From Deltaproteobacteria bacterium (GTDB lineage: Bacteria; Desulfobacterota; Desulfobacteria; Desulfobacterales; Desulfobacteraceae), in contig JAADHV010000102.1 of assembly GCA_013151635.1 (NCBI GenBank), positions 1-39,128 of the forward strand: DNA of 39,128 bases, read 5' to 3'. Of this stretch, positions 24,632 through 32,798 are shown piece after piece. The notes under the pieces were generated by a model. That model saw only the letters and a list, made by a program, of their open reading frames with translations. It was not told where the DNA came from and searched no databases. The translations under genes were made by a program, and so were the position numbers. How positions within the stretch are numbered: the first letter of the stretch is position 1; the number at the start of each line of letters is the position of its first letter.

Positions 24632-25872
24632 GGTTTAAGGTTTAACCTGTATAAAGGGTCGCCGACAAGGACCATTTTCCAGGAAAGGTAAGGGACGCTT
24701 ATTATATAAGATTCCGCCAGGGTCAGGTATCCTTCCGTGAGGAAACTAAAGAAAATTTCCGGCACCGGGAATGCTTGAACATAAGGTTCTCCGACAGGGC
24801 CGATGGTTGCGGCAATTCCATTATCCAGCATTTTTTTGCACCAGACCTGGCTGCCCGGGGTTTTTAGTGTTGTGCATTCCGAACTTGCAATATGGTATCC
24901 CACAGATCCTTTTTGCCAGGTAAAAGCGTCAATATATTTAGCAAGGCTGTACCAGCCGCAATAAAGTGCTGTATCAGGGCTTTCTCCTCTTTGGAACAAG
25001 GTTTGATCATCATTCAGGACAACGGATATCCTTTTTTGTTTTGAAAGCAATTGCGCTGCAAGGTGAATTGATTTGTCGTAAAAGGCATAGCCGGATACCT
25101 TTTTGGTTCCGGGATCTTTCCATCTGGCATCAAAATAGGCTTTTCCCTTTAAGCCTGTTTTTTCAGCTTCAATGCTGTCTTCAATGATTCTTTTTACAAT
25201 GGTTTCGTCAGCACCGTCAAGCCGGCTTGTCATTAAAACTTCAGATCGCCTTACATTAAGTTTCTGGTTTCGAAAGCCCAGGTAGTACGGATTTGGCATC
25301 CACATGTTAAGGTTATATTTTTTCTTTTTTACCAGGGTTAATTCAGAGTCAAAAGAGGCAATCTTGTCAATTGATCTCAAATATTTTGAAATTGCTCTTT
25401 TCAGGCTGGATAATTCCTTTTGTTTTTCCTGTTTTATTTTTAAATCAATGATTTCTCCACTGTTTAATTTATCTTCCAGAGCTTTTTTTTTTGCTTTCAT
25501 CCGGTTAATTTTTTTTTGTTCCATCAATGTTTTTCCCGGGGATGAAATTCTTAAAGGAAGCCCGAACATGGTAACTATAGCCCTGATCTGTTTGTTCCGG
25601 TCAAGAAATCTTCTTATTGGCGGCAAGGCTTTTTTCTCATATTCTTCCCTTGTACATGTCTCTTTGTCCGTCATAAACAATAAAACAAGGTTGTTTTTGG
25701 GAATCTGCCGTTTTTTCATGTAAAATTCAGCAAGCCCTTTGCTTTTTGCCGCATTTAAGTTTGCGATCACAAGAACCTCATCCGGGTCAAGGGCATATGC
25801 CCTTGAGCAGACAAGAAAACCAAAGAATACAAGAAGAATATATTTTAAATTTTGATTAGTTATTACGCACAT
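24628..25872 (-). CDS. TIGR03790 family secreted protein
   Basis: 414 residues. An N-terminal signal peptide (hydrophobic YILLVFFGFLVC, likely cleavage after AYA near residue 28) sends it to the periplasm or surface. The mature start DPDEVLVIANLNAAKSKGLAEFYMKKRQIPKNNLV and the C-terminal end KMVLVGDPLYRLN match the TIGR03790 family, whose function is unknown. A charged, lysine-rich stretch at about 120-170 is probably a coiled coil. It is first in a two-gene operon with the patatin-like phospholipase, from a promoter about 70 bases upstream. The coupling of a secreted and a cytoplasmic protein suggests envelope lipid biology but is not proof. Confidence 0.82.
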   Translation of the reverse strand: MCVITNQNLKYILLVFFGFLVCSRAYALDPDEVLVIANLNAAKSKGLAEFYMKKRQIPKNNLVLLFMTDKETCTREEYEKKALPPIRRFLDRNKQIRAIVTMFGLPLRISSPGKTLMEQKKINRMKAKKKALEDKLNSGEIIDLKIKQEKQKELSSLKRAISKYLRSIDKIASFDSELTLVKKKKYNLNMWMPNPYYLGFRNQKLNVRRSEVLMTSRLDGADETIVKRIIEDSIEAEKTGLKGKAYFDARWKDPGTKKVSGYAFYDKSIHLAAQLLSKQKRISVVLNDDQTLFQRGESPDTALYCGWYSLAKYIDAFTWQKGSVGYHIASSECTTLKTPGSQVWCKKMLDNGIAATIGPVGEPYVQAFPVPEIFFSFLTEGYLTLAESYIISVPYLSWKMVLVGDPLYRLNLKP

Positions 25873-25940
25873 ATCAGAAAAACAGTCCCTGTTTATTGTT
25901 GTTAAATTTTATTTTATGTTAAAGAAAATTATTTATAATA

Positions 25941-25968
25941 ATTATACTTTAATTGAACGGTTTTTCAA
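25941..25968 (-). promoter_or_regulatory. Promoter of the TIGR03790-patatin operon
   Basis: On -, TTGAAA (25963-25968), a 16-base spacer and a perfect TATAAT (25941-25946), about 70 bases before the start codon. It separates this operon from the coaX-end transcript upstream, where I see no intrinsic terminator. Confidence 0.55.
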
Positions 25969-25995
25969 GGTCAAGCATTGAACATATCTTCTGTT

Positions 25996-26763
25996 TCAAA
26001 TTTGATTGCTGATTAATTTTAAACCGTCAAGAGTGAGGGATTGCTCCACTTTTTCAATGGTTTTGGAAACCTTTGATATCAATGGTGCAAGCCCGCCCGT
26101 GGCAAGGATTTTGGGCGTGCTGCCCATTTCTTTTGCCATTCTTTCGACCATCCCGTCCACCATGGCGGCATTTCCGTGAATAATGCCGGATTTAATGCTT
26201 TCAATGGTGTCTTTTCCTATGACTTTTTCAGGTGCCTTGAATATTTCCACCCTGGGCAGCCTGGATGCTTTCCGGAAAAGAGCGTCACAGGCAATCATGA
26301 TACCAGGTACAATTGCGCCGCCCAGGTATTCTCCTTTTTCCGAGATGACATCAAAAGTTGTTGCAGTTCCAAAATCAATAATGATGAGAGATGTTTTATA
26401 TTTATCGTAGGCTGCCACGGCATTGACGATCCTGTCTGCCCCCACTTCATTCGGGTTGTTATAAAGAATGGGCATAAGCTTTTTTACAGAATCAGGATTT
26501 ATCCATAAGGGTGTTAAATCAAGATATCTCCGGCAGAACGCATCCAGAATGGGAACTGCTGAGGGAACCACTGAGGAGATAATGGTTTTTTTAATTCTGG
26601 TACGGCTAAGACCTTTATCTGAAAAAAGCGCGTTGACAAGTATATTGAATTCATCGGCCGTTGTGTCCCGGATCGTTCGAATCCGCCAGTCATGCTTAAG
26701 TGTGTCGTTGTCATAAATACCGATAACAGTATTAGTATTTCCAACATCAATGACAAGAAGCAT
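25996..26763 (-). CDS. coaX: Type III pantothenate kinase CoaX
   Basis: 255 residues, the normal length. It phosphorylates pantothenate, the first step of coenzyme A synthesis. Motifs are MLLVIDVGNTNTVIGIY (phosphate 1 loop with Asp6), PNEVGADRIVNAVAAYDKY, IIDFGTATTFDVI, YLGGAIVPGI and a C-terminal ILATGGLAPLI. ATG after GGGGGA. It begins 12 bases after the ybbR gene and is the last gene of the mqnD-to-coaX block. Confidence 0.96.
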   Translation of the reverse strand: MLLVIDVGNTNTVIGIYDNDTLKHDWRIRTIRDTTADEFNILVNALFSDKGLSRTRIKKTIISSVVPSAVPILDAFCRRYLDLTPLWINPDSVKKLMPILYNNPNEVGADRIVNAVAAYDKYKTSLIIIDFGTATTFDVISEKGEYLGGAIVPGIMIACDALFRKASRLPRVEIFKAPEKVIGKDTIESIKSGIIHGNAAMVDGMVERMAKEMGSTPKILATGGLAPLISKVSKTIEKVEQSLTLDGLKLISNQI

Positions 26764-26775
26764 AAAAATCCCCCT

Positions 26776-27708
26776 TTATTCTATTTTTACGGTAAACACT
26801 TGCGGGTCGGCATCAGTCATCATAAGGCCTACGGGTATGTTAATATAGGCATGCCTTGCATATACACCAGGTAAAAGTCCCTTCATGTCTATAAATGAAT
26901 ATATCCGGTCCATAATTTTTTTATTGCTTAATGTTTCAAAGGGGCCTTTAACCATGATACTGATTTTTGAGGGTTCAATATTGACCCTGGACGAGGTATT
27001 CCAGACCTGGATAGGAATATTTTCAACCTTTTTTGAAACAAGCTGCTGCCGAACCGGCACGGTTACAATGATAATACGGTTTGAAGATGAAATAATTGAC
27101 GGCTTTTCCAGGTCCAGGGGGATCTTTTTTTTGAATGTTTCATTGACATTTGTAAGATCAATCGGTTTGGTCTTTAATTCCCTGATTGACTGAATCATGG
27201 GAAAGGCACCTGTCAATTCTACACGGGCAGGCTTAGTGGCAGCCTCCAGTGCAATATAGCCTTTGGCAGGTTTCCCGATATAGGGAACAGTAATCTTAAA
27301 AATTTTTTTTATTTTTTTTTCAAGCCGAACTCTGAGATAAGAAGGATTGATACTCAGGATTTTTATGGCAGGGTCCATGGGAATCCGTTTTTCTTCCACA
27401 GGGATCAAATACGTGCCGGGTTCAATAGAGTCGGAAGCGCCGGCAGGGTCGAACTCAAGATCAGTATAAAGGTCAACAGGATAACGAAAATTTTCCTTGT
27501 TTATAAATTCCATCAACTTCGGGTCAGCCTGTATTTTTATTTCTATTTTATCTGTGTGAAAATCAGTTAAGACCATGTTTGCAGGTACATTGGAAAAGTC
27601 CACAGGAAGCAGCAGGTCCGTTTCCACAGGCTCTGTGGTACAACCTGGAAAATAAAAAAGAACAAGTGTGAGAAGGACGATAAAAAGGTTGAAAAAAGGC
27701 TTATGCAT
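26776..27708 (-). CDS. YbbR (CdaR-like) domain protein, membrane-anchored
   Basis: 310 residues. The N-terminal hydrophobic segment FFNLFIVLLTLVLFYFPGC either anchors it in the membrane or, with Cys23, acts as a weak lipoprotein signal. The rest is beta-rich with YbbR-like repeats (PANMVLTDFHTDKIEIKIQ; LRVRLEKKIKKIFKITVPYIG; KISIMVKGP). YbbR/CdaR proteins bind and regulate the diadenylate cyclase CdaA and usually sit beside it; here no cdaA is adjacent, as folP overlaps this gene by eight bases upstream and coaX follows downstream. The role is therefore uncertain, perhaps another envelope function. Confidence 0.8.
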   Translation of the reverse strand: MHKPFFNLFIVLLTLVLFYFPGCTTEPVETDLLLPVDFSNVPANMVLTDFHTDKIEIKIQADPKLMEFINKENFRYPVDLYTDLEFDPAGASDSIEPGTYLIPVEEKRIPMDPAIKILSINPSYLRVRLEKKIKKIFKITVPYIGKPAKGYIALEAATKPARVELTGAFPMIQSIRELKTKPIDLTNVNETFKKKIPLDLEKPSIISSSNRIIIVTVPVRQQLVSKKVENIPIQVWNTSSRVNIEPSKISIMVKGPFETLSNKKIMDRIYSFIDMKGLLPGVYARHAYINIPVGLMMTDADPQVFTVKIE

Positions 27709-28567
27709 TCCTGATCGAATCTATGATACGGGTAAATGATTTTACTTTTTCAACATCATGGACCCTTACAATATGGGCTCCGTTCAAGATGGAGGCTGCA
27801 ACAGCCGCCAATGTGCCATATTCTGTCCTGATATTGTCCGGTCCAACAGGGGTGTTTCCCTTTTTTGACAGGATATTTTGAATAAACGACTTTCTTGAAG
27901 GCCCGATAAGAACAGGGAAACCAAGTGAGGTAATCTTGTCAAGATACTTGATGAGAACCAGGTTATGTTCAACAGTTTTTCCAAAACCTATTCCGGGATC
28001 AAGTATGATATTTTTCTTTTGAACGCCTTTTTTAACGGCATATGCCGCCCTTGAACCAAGATAGTTTGTGATTTCAAGCATTAAATCATCGTAATCAGGA
28101 TCCACCTGCATGGTTTCAGGGGTTCCTTTCATGTGCATCAGTACGACCGGTGCATTTTTTTTAGCAGCAAGAACAGCCATGGCAGGGTCTTTTTCAAAAG
28201 CAGATATATCATTTATAATGGCAGCCCCTGCATTGAGGGCTTCTTTTGCCACGCCTGACTTTACCGTATCAATGGAAATCGGCACATCAATTTGTTTTGA
28301 CAGGGTTTCTATGACCGGTATTACCCGGTCAAGTTCTTCCTGCTCTGAAACAGGTGTGGCAAAGGGTCTTGAGGATTCTCCTCCAATATCAAGGATATGG
28401 GCTCCGTCTTCAACTAATTTGATTCCCTGTCTTACCGCAGTTTCAAAAGTGTTGAATTTTCCACCGTCGGAAAAAGAATCCGGAGTTGCATTTAAAATTC
28501 CCATAATGCATGTTCCGGAACCCAGTTCAAGGCGGAATCCGTCAAATTCAAGTGTGAATGGTTTCAT
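27701..28567 (-). CDS. folP: Dihydropteroate synthase FolP
   Basis: 288 residues. It condenses 6-hydroxymethyl-dihydropterin pyrophosphate with p-aminobenzoate in folate synthesis and is the sulfonamide target. All signatures are present: CIMGILNATPDSFSDGG, LDIGGESSRP, IINDISAF, VVLMHMKGTPETMQ, ILDPGIGFGKTVEHN, LIGPSRKSFI and VRVHDV. The ATG overlaps the ftsH stop (ATGA), and the end overlaps the ybbR start by eight bases. Confidence 0.97.
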   Translation of the reverse strand: MKPFTLEFDGFRLELGSGTCIMGILNATPDSFSDGGKFNTFETAVRQGIKLVEDGAHILDIGGESSRPFATPVSEQEELDRVIPVIETLSKQIDVPISIDTVKSGVAKEALNAGAAIINDISAFEKDPAMAVLAAKKNAPVVLMHMKGTPETMQVDPDYDDLMLEITNYLGSRAAYAVKKGVQKKNIILDPGIGFGKTVEHNLVLIKYLDKITSLGFPVLIGPSRKSFIQNILSKKGNTPVGPDNIRTEYGTLAAVAASILNGAHIVRVHDVEKVKSFTRIIDSIRNA

Positions 28568-30543
28568 GATATATCTGTATCGTCAGAATCATCATCATTG
28601 GAGGTGTCACTGGTATCAGGGTCTTTAGCCCGGTCAACAACCTCAATGTCTTCTTTGTCATCTTCCAAAGGCTTTTCTTCAGGATCTTCCGGTTCAACAG
28701 GTTGTTCTGGCGGTGAGTATACATTCTTTTTCCCGAAGAAATCAAAATCAGGCCGTACAGAGGCAATCAGGTCATCCAGTTCCGGTCCTAAGACCGTTTC
28801 TTTTTCAATAAGCAGATCGGTTAACGCGTGAAGGATATCCGTATTTTTATCAAGAATTTTTCTGGCAGTATCATATGCCCGTTCAACAATAAGGGCAACT
28901 TCTGTATCAATTTTTCTTGCAGTGTCTTCTGAATAGGCTTTGGCCTGTGTCATTTCCCGGCCGATAAAAATGTTTTCATCATGGTTTTCATAAGAAAGGG
29001 GTGCCAGGTTATCACTCATTCCAAAAGTCCTGATCATGCTGTTGGCAAGCTTTGTAGCCTGTTTTATGTCATTGGATGCACCAGTGGAGATTCGTTTGAA
29101 AATAATTTCTTCAGCCACCCTGCCGCCAAATGCAATAGCAAGCTCATTTTCAAGCTGGTCCTTATATTTGAAATCTCCTTCTTCCGGCAGGAACCACGTA
29201 ACACCGGCAGCCCTGCCTCTTGGGATAATCGTAATCTTATTTACGGTATCTGTATTTGGCAGGAACCTTGCCACAAGGGCATGTCCCCCCTCGTGATAGG
29301 CAGTTGTCCTCTTTTCTTCTTCCTTAATGACCTTGGATTTTCTCTCAAGACCCATATACACCTTGTCTTTTGAATCTTCAAAATCTTTCATGCTAAGTTT
29401 ATCATGGTCACGCTTTGCTGCCAGGAGCGCTGCTTCGTTTACAAGATTTTCAAGGTCGGCACCTGAAAATCCGGGTGTGCCTTTGGCAAGTACCACCGGA
29501 TCAACATCTTTGGCTAGGGGGGTTTTTTTCATGTGAACCCTTAAAATACCTTCCCGGCCTTTAATGTCAGGCATATCAACCATGACCTGGCGGTCAAACC
29601 GCCCAGGGCGAAGCAGGGCAGGGTCAAGAACATCTGCCCGGTTGGTGGCTGCCATCAGGATCACCCCTTCATTGGATTCAAATCCGTCCATTTCAACAAG
29701 AAGCTGGTTCAGGGTCTGTTCCCTTTCATCATGTCCCCCGCCAAGGCCTGCACCTCTCTGCCGTCCAACCGCATCAATTTCATCAATAAATATAATACAG
29801 GGCGCATTTTTTTTACCCTGGGCAAAGAGATCTCTTACCCTTGAAGCCCCGACACCCACAAACATTTCAACAAAATCAGACCCGCTTATGGTAAAAAACG
29901 GTACCCCGGCCTCGCCTGCAACCGCTCTTGAAAGAAGGGTCTTGCCAGTTCCCGGATTCCCCACGAGCAATACCCCTTTAGGGATACGTCCGCCAAGCCT
30001 TGTATATTTTGAAGGGTTTTTTAAAAAGTCCACTACTTCGGTCAATTCTTCTTTTGCTTCATCAATCCCCTGTACATTGGCAAAGGTGACTTTTTCTTTC
30101 TTGTCATCCAAAAGCCTTGCCCTGCTCTTTCCGAAAGAAAGGGCTTTGCCTCCGCCTGCACCTCCCTGCATCTGGCGCATAAAAAAGATCCACACGCCGA
30201 TTAAGACAATCATGGGCAGCCAGGAAACAACCAGGGACATGAACCAGGAGTTTTCAGCCGGCGGTTTTGCTTTTATGGCAACCCCGTTGGTACGCAGGAT
30301 GCTGATTAACTCCCCGTCTGCCGGTGCAAAACTTTTATACCTGCCACCATTGCTGTCGGTCAGGTATAAATTCTGGCCCTGGATCACAACGTTCTTGACA
30401 CGGCCGGTTTTAACCATGGAGATAAATTCTGAATACCCGATATCTGTCTGGCCTGCCTGCTGCTGGTTGAATATATTGTAGAGCATGATCATCATAAGAA
30501 CAATTACCAGCCACAGGGAAATATTTTTATAAAATTGATTCAA
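28564..30543 (-). CDS. ftsH: ATP-dependent zinc metalloprotease FtsH
   Basis: 659 residues. It is a membrane-bound AAA+ protease that removes misfolded and regulatory proteins. Two membrane helices (about 8-23 and 103-122) flank a periplasmic domain. The AAA domain has Walker A GNPGTGKT (195-202), Walker B IIFIDEID and arginine fingers in [11 protein letters not shown]. The peptidase has HEGGH (His417, His421). A long, very acidic tail (about the last 45 residues, rich in Asp and Glu) extends past the conserved part. The start is a TTG after AAAGGA with no alternative ATG. Operon order downstream is folP, ybbR, coaX. Confidence 0.97.
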   Translation of the reverse strand: MNQFYKNISLWLVIVLMMIMLYNIFNQQQAGQTDIGYSEFISMVKTGRVKNVVIQGQNLYLTDSNGGRYKSFAPADGELISILRTNGVAIKAKPPAENSWFMSLVVSWLPMIVLIGVWIFFMRQMQGGAGGGKALSFGKSRARLLDDKKEKVTFANVQGIDEAKEELTEVVDFLKNPSKYTRLGGRIPKGVLLVGNPGTGKTLLSRAVAGEAGVPFFTISGSDFVEMFVGVGASRVRDLFAQGKKNAPCIIFIDEIDAVGRQRGAGLGGGHDEREQTLNQLLVEMDGFESNEGVILMAATNRADVLDPALLRPGRFDRQVMVDMPDIKGREGILRVHMKKTPLAKDVDPVVLAKGTPGFSGADLENLVNEAALLAAKRDHDKLSMKDFEDSKDKVYMGLERKSKVIKEEEKRTTAYHEGGHALVARFLPNTDTVNKITIIPRGRAAGVTWFLPEEGDFKYKDQLENELAIAFGGRVAEEIIFKRISTGASNDIKQATKLANSMIRTFGMSDNLAPLSYENHDENIFIGREMTQAKAYSEDTARKIDTEVALIVERAYDTARKILDKNTDILHALTDLLIEKETVLGPELDDLIASVRPDFDFFGKKNVYSPPEQPVEPEDPEEKPLEDDKEDIEVVDRAKDPDTSDTSNDDDSDDTDIS

Positions 30544-30661
30544 GGTTTTTCCTTTCTTTGTTTAATCAACCAAAACACTGTTCAGCCATAAGCCCGGCCG
30601 GTTTTGCTCCTTTTGCCCGCCCTTGTGACCGAATAATTTTTTTGTTCTTTAAAAACTAACT

Positions 30662-30691
30662 AATATATAAACATGAAATCCGAATATACAA
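30662..30691 (-). promoter_or_regulatory. Candidate ftsH promoter
   Basis: On -, TTGTAT (30686-30691) and TATATT (30662-30667) with an 18-base spacer; a register with TATATA and 16 bases also fits. It lies in the 172-base gap between tilS and ftsH, about 120 bases upstream of the TTG start. The leader is long, but I see no clear structured element in it. Confidence 0.35.
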
Positions 30692-30715
30692 GAAAAAGTT
30701 TCAGCTTTATTTGTC

Positions 30716-31792
30716 TTACTTTTCCTTTGCCATCTGCCTTAATTGCTTCTCTTTTTTGCCGATTTCCCGCAATGGTTTTTCTTCTTTTTTAATCAAAATA
30801 ACGTCCTTGTTTTTATATATCCTGATCCGGTCGGGAAGATCCAGGCTCATGCCGGAAGATTGATTAAAACAAAATTTTACAATATCATTTATATGGGCAA
30901 GGGTGATACGCTTTAAATCCTTTTTAACTGTTTTTATGCCCTTTCGAAATAAGCGGTTTAAAACAGCCGGATGGAGGTTTGATAACCTGGTTTTTGAAAA
31001 TGCAACAAAACACCTGTCTTTTTTGACCACACAGTTTTTAAATTGCATTTGAGTTTCATTGTCCAGGAATTCTTCTTCCTTTTTTAAAATATTGCTCAGC
31101 CTGTCCAGGCCGTCAATAATTTCAGGATTGTATTCTGCCTTAAGAAGAGGGATCAGCCGGTTTCTTATATTATTTCTCAAATAGGTCATATCCTTGTTTG
31201 AAGAATCAAATACATATGGCTGGCCTTTAATTTTTAAAAAATCAAGGATCTCATTTTTTGTGAGCCGGATCAGGGGTCTTATATACAGGCCGCCCCTGAT
31301 GGGGGGAATACCTGAAAGCCCTTTGGGGCCGGTCCCCCTTAAAAGATTCATCAATACAAGTTCGGCATTGTCGTCCTTGTTATGCCCGGTTGCAATTTTT
31401 GAATATCCGTGGTTTGCAGCTGTTAGTTCAAAAAAACCATACCTGGCCTGCCTGCCTGCTTCTTCAATGGAAAGCCTGTGTTTCCCGGCAAGGGCCTTTA
31501 CATTTTTTCTCTCACTGTGGAACGGAAGGGCAAGTTTTCCGGCAAGTTTTTTTACAAAGGTTTCATCCCTTAAGGATTCCCCGGCCCGGAGCATGTGGTT
31601 TAAGTGGGCGATTCCCAGTGTTATGTTATATTTTTCTTTCAGGGCCAGCAGTGCCAGTAAAAGGGAAACAGAATCCGGGCCGCCTGATACCGCTGCAAGT
31701 ACTTTGTCCTCTTTCTCAATCATCTTGAAATCAAAGACGGTTTCTGCAATAATTTTAATGAAATGTTTTTTTTTGGTTTTTTTGTCGCTCAT
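30716..31792 (-). CDS. tilS: tRNA(Ile)-lysidine synthase TilS
   Basis: 358 residues from the ATG at 31792; the open frame extends to a TTG at 31804 inside the mqnD end. It is an N-type ATP pyrophosphatase that attaches lysine to C34 of the AUA-reading tRNA-Ile. The PP-loop SGGPDS (36-41), AHLNHMLRAGESLRDE, GRQARYGFF, ATGHNKDDNAELVLMNLLRGTG and YLRNNIRNRLIPLL are clear. The C-terminal region is highly basic, as expected for tRNA contact. One base separates it from the mqnD stop, so it depends on coupled translation. Confidence 0.95.
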   Translation of the reverse strand: MSDKKTKKKHFIKIIAETVFDFKMIEKEDKVLAAVSGGPDSVSLLLALLALKEKYNITLGIAHLNHMLRAGESLRDETFVKKLAGKLALPFHSERKNVKALAGKHRLSIEEAGRQARYGFFELTAANHGYSKIATGHNKDDNAELVLMNLLRGTGPKGLSGIPPIRGGLYIRPLIRLTKNEILDFLKIKGQPYVFDSSNKDMTYLRNNIRNRLIPLLKAEYNPEIIDGLDRLSNILKKEEEFLDNETQMQFKNCVVKKDRCFVAFSKTRLSNLHPAVLNRLFRKGIKTVKKDLKRITLAHINDIVKFCFNQSSGMSLDLPDRIRIYKNKDVILIKKEEKPLREIGKKEKQLRQMAKEK

Positions 31793-31793
31793 A

Positions 31794-32657
31794 TCAGCAG
31801 GCAAACAGGGGATATTCTTGTTTTTTAATTAATCCGGACTGCCGGGCCCTTTCAAAAAATGCAGTGATGGAAGCTTCCCCGTCCTTTCCAATATTTTTTG
31901 AAAAATCATTGACATAGAGCCCGATATGCTGTTGGATCACATCTTCATCAAGTTCCTTTGCATAGGTTTTAATATAATCATAAGCCATGCCCGGGTTTAA
32001 AAAGGCGTGGTCAATGCTCTGCCTGATCAGTTCCTGGATATCAAAGGCAAAAGCAGGGTCAATATCACGCTTTATGGCAATACAGCCCAGCGGAATGGGC
32101 AGGGACGCAGTTTTTTCCCACCAGACACCCAGGTCTGCCTGTAATTCAAGCCCCATTGCTTGATAAACAAAACGCCCTTCATGGATGATCACGCCAAAGT
32201 CAGCCTCTTGTGCAATCACGGCCGGCATGATTTTTTCAAATGCCATGGGAATAATTACAGGATCAATACCGGCACCCTTAAAAAGATCATCCATATAAAA
32301 TCTGAAAAGATGGTAAGCTGTGGTTCCAAGGCCTGGCACGGCAACCACGGGTTTTATTTTATCATCAAAGGACCGTCCGGGAAGGCTGATAATAAGCGGG
32401 CCGCAGCCTATGCCCAATGCAGCCCCGGTTCTTAACAGGGCGTATTTGTCCATGATATTGCCAAATGCAGCAAAAGACAGCTTGGTAATATCATATTTGC
32501 CTTTAAAAGCGTTTCTGTTCAGAGTCTCCACATCCTCAAGCACAATGTCAAAGGTATGCCCTTGAAGATCAATCAGGCCCCTGGCAATGCCTTTAAATAT
32601 AAAGGTATCATTAGGGCAGCCTGAATATGCAAGCCGATATCTTTTATTTTCTTCCAT
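31794..32657 (-). CDS. mqnD: 1,4-dihydroxy-6-naphthoate synthase MqnD
   Basis: 287 residues of the periplasmic-binding-protein-like fold used by the futalosine menaquinone pathway. SGCPNDTFIFKGIARG near the start, ALGIGCGPLIIS, VPGLGTTAYHLFRFY and IIHEGRFVYQAMGL are MqnD landmarks. It converts cyclic de-hypoxanthine futalosine to 1,4-dihydroxy-6-naphthoate. No other mqn gene is in the window, so the pathway genes are dispersed. It heads the tilS-ftsH-folP-ybbR-coaX block on -. Confidence 0.93.
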   Translation of the reverse strand: MEENKRYRLAYSGCPNDTFIFKGIARGLIDLQGHTFDIVLEDVETLNRNAFKGKYDITKLSFAAFGNIMDKYALLRTGAALGIGCGPLIISLPGRSFDDKIKPVVAVPGLGTTAYHLFRFYMDDLFKGAGIDPVIIPMAFEKIMPAVIAQEADFGVIIHEGRFVYQAMGLELQADLGVWWEKTASLPIPLGCIAIKRDIDPAFAFDIQELIRQSIDHAFLNPGMAYDYIKTYAKELDEDVIQQHIGLYVNDFSKNIGKDGEASITAFFERARQSGLIKKQEYPLFAC

Positions 32658-32685
32658 GATGATTTAATACCAGAAGAAAACCCAT

Positions 32686-32702
32686 AAAATCAATTTGATT
32701 TT
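32686..32702. promoter_or_regulatory. 17-base inverted repeat in the mqnD-uvrA divergent region
   Basis: AAAATCAA, one central base, TTGATTTT: a perfect 8-1-8 repeat 28 bases before the mqnD start on -. It may be an operator for mqnD or the uvrA side. The composition is AT-rich, so chance is possible. Confidence 0.35.
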
Positions 32703-32744
32703 TAATATTGACTTAACTTTACTTTTACCCTGGCATGCTTATGG

Positions 32745-32781
32745 TTTCAAATATTGAAATGAATTTTAAAAACAATATCAT
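32745..32781 (+). promoter_or_regulatory. Candidate uvrA promoter with an overlapping inverted repeat
   Basis: TTGAAA (32754-32759), a 16-base spacer and TATCAT (32776-32781) precede the uvrA ATG by 17 bases. The -35 is the right arm of a 6-3-6 inverted repeat (TTTCAA at 32745-32750). A repressor here would block the -35. SOS control of uvrA is common, but this is not the E. coli or Bacillus LexA box. Confidence 0.4.
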
Positions 32782-32798
32782 ACCACGGGAAAAACCAG

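Noticed and set aside
28110-28628. 172-codon open frame on + opposite folP
   Set aside because: Mirrors FolP codons and shows no family motif of its own.
29564-30481. 305-codon open frame on + inside ftsH
   Set aside because: It lies entirely opposite the FtsH AAA domain, has Arg/Ser/Pro-rich low-complexity composition and no ribosome-binding site, so it is a shadow of a conserved gene.
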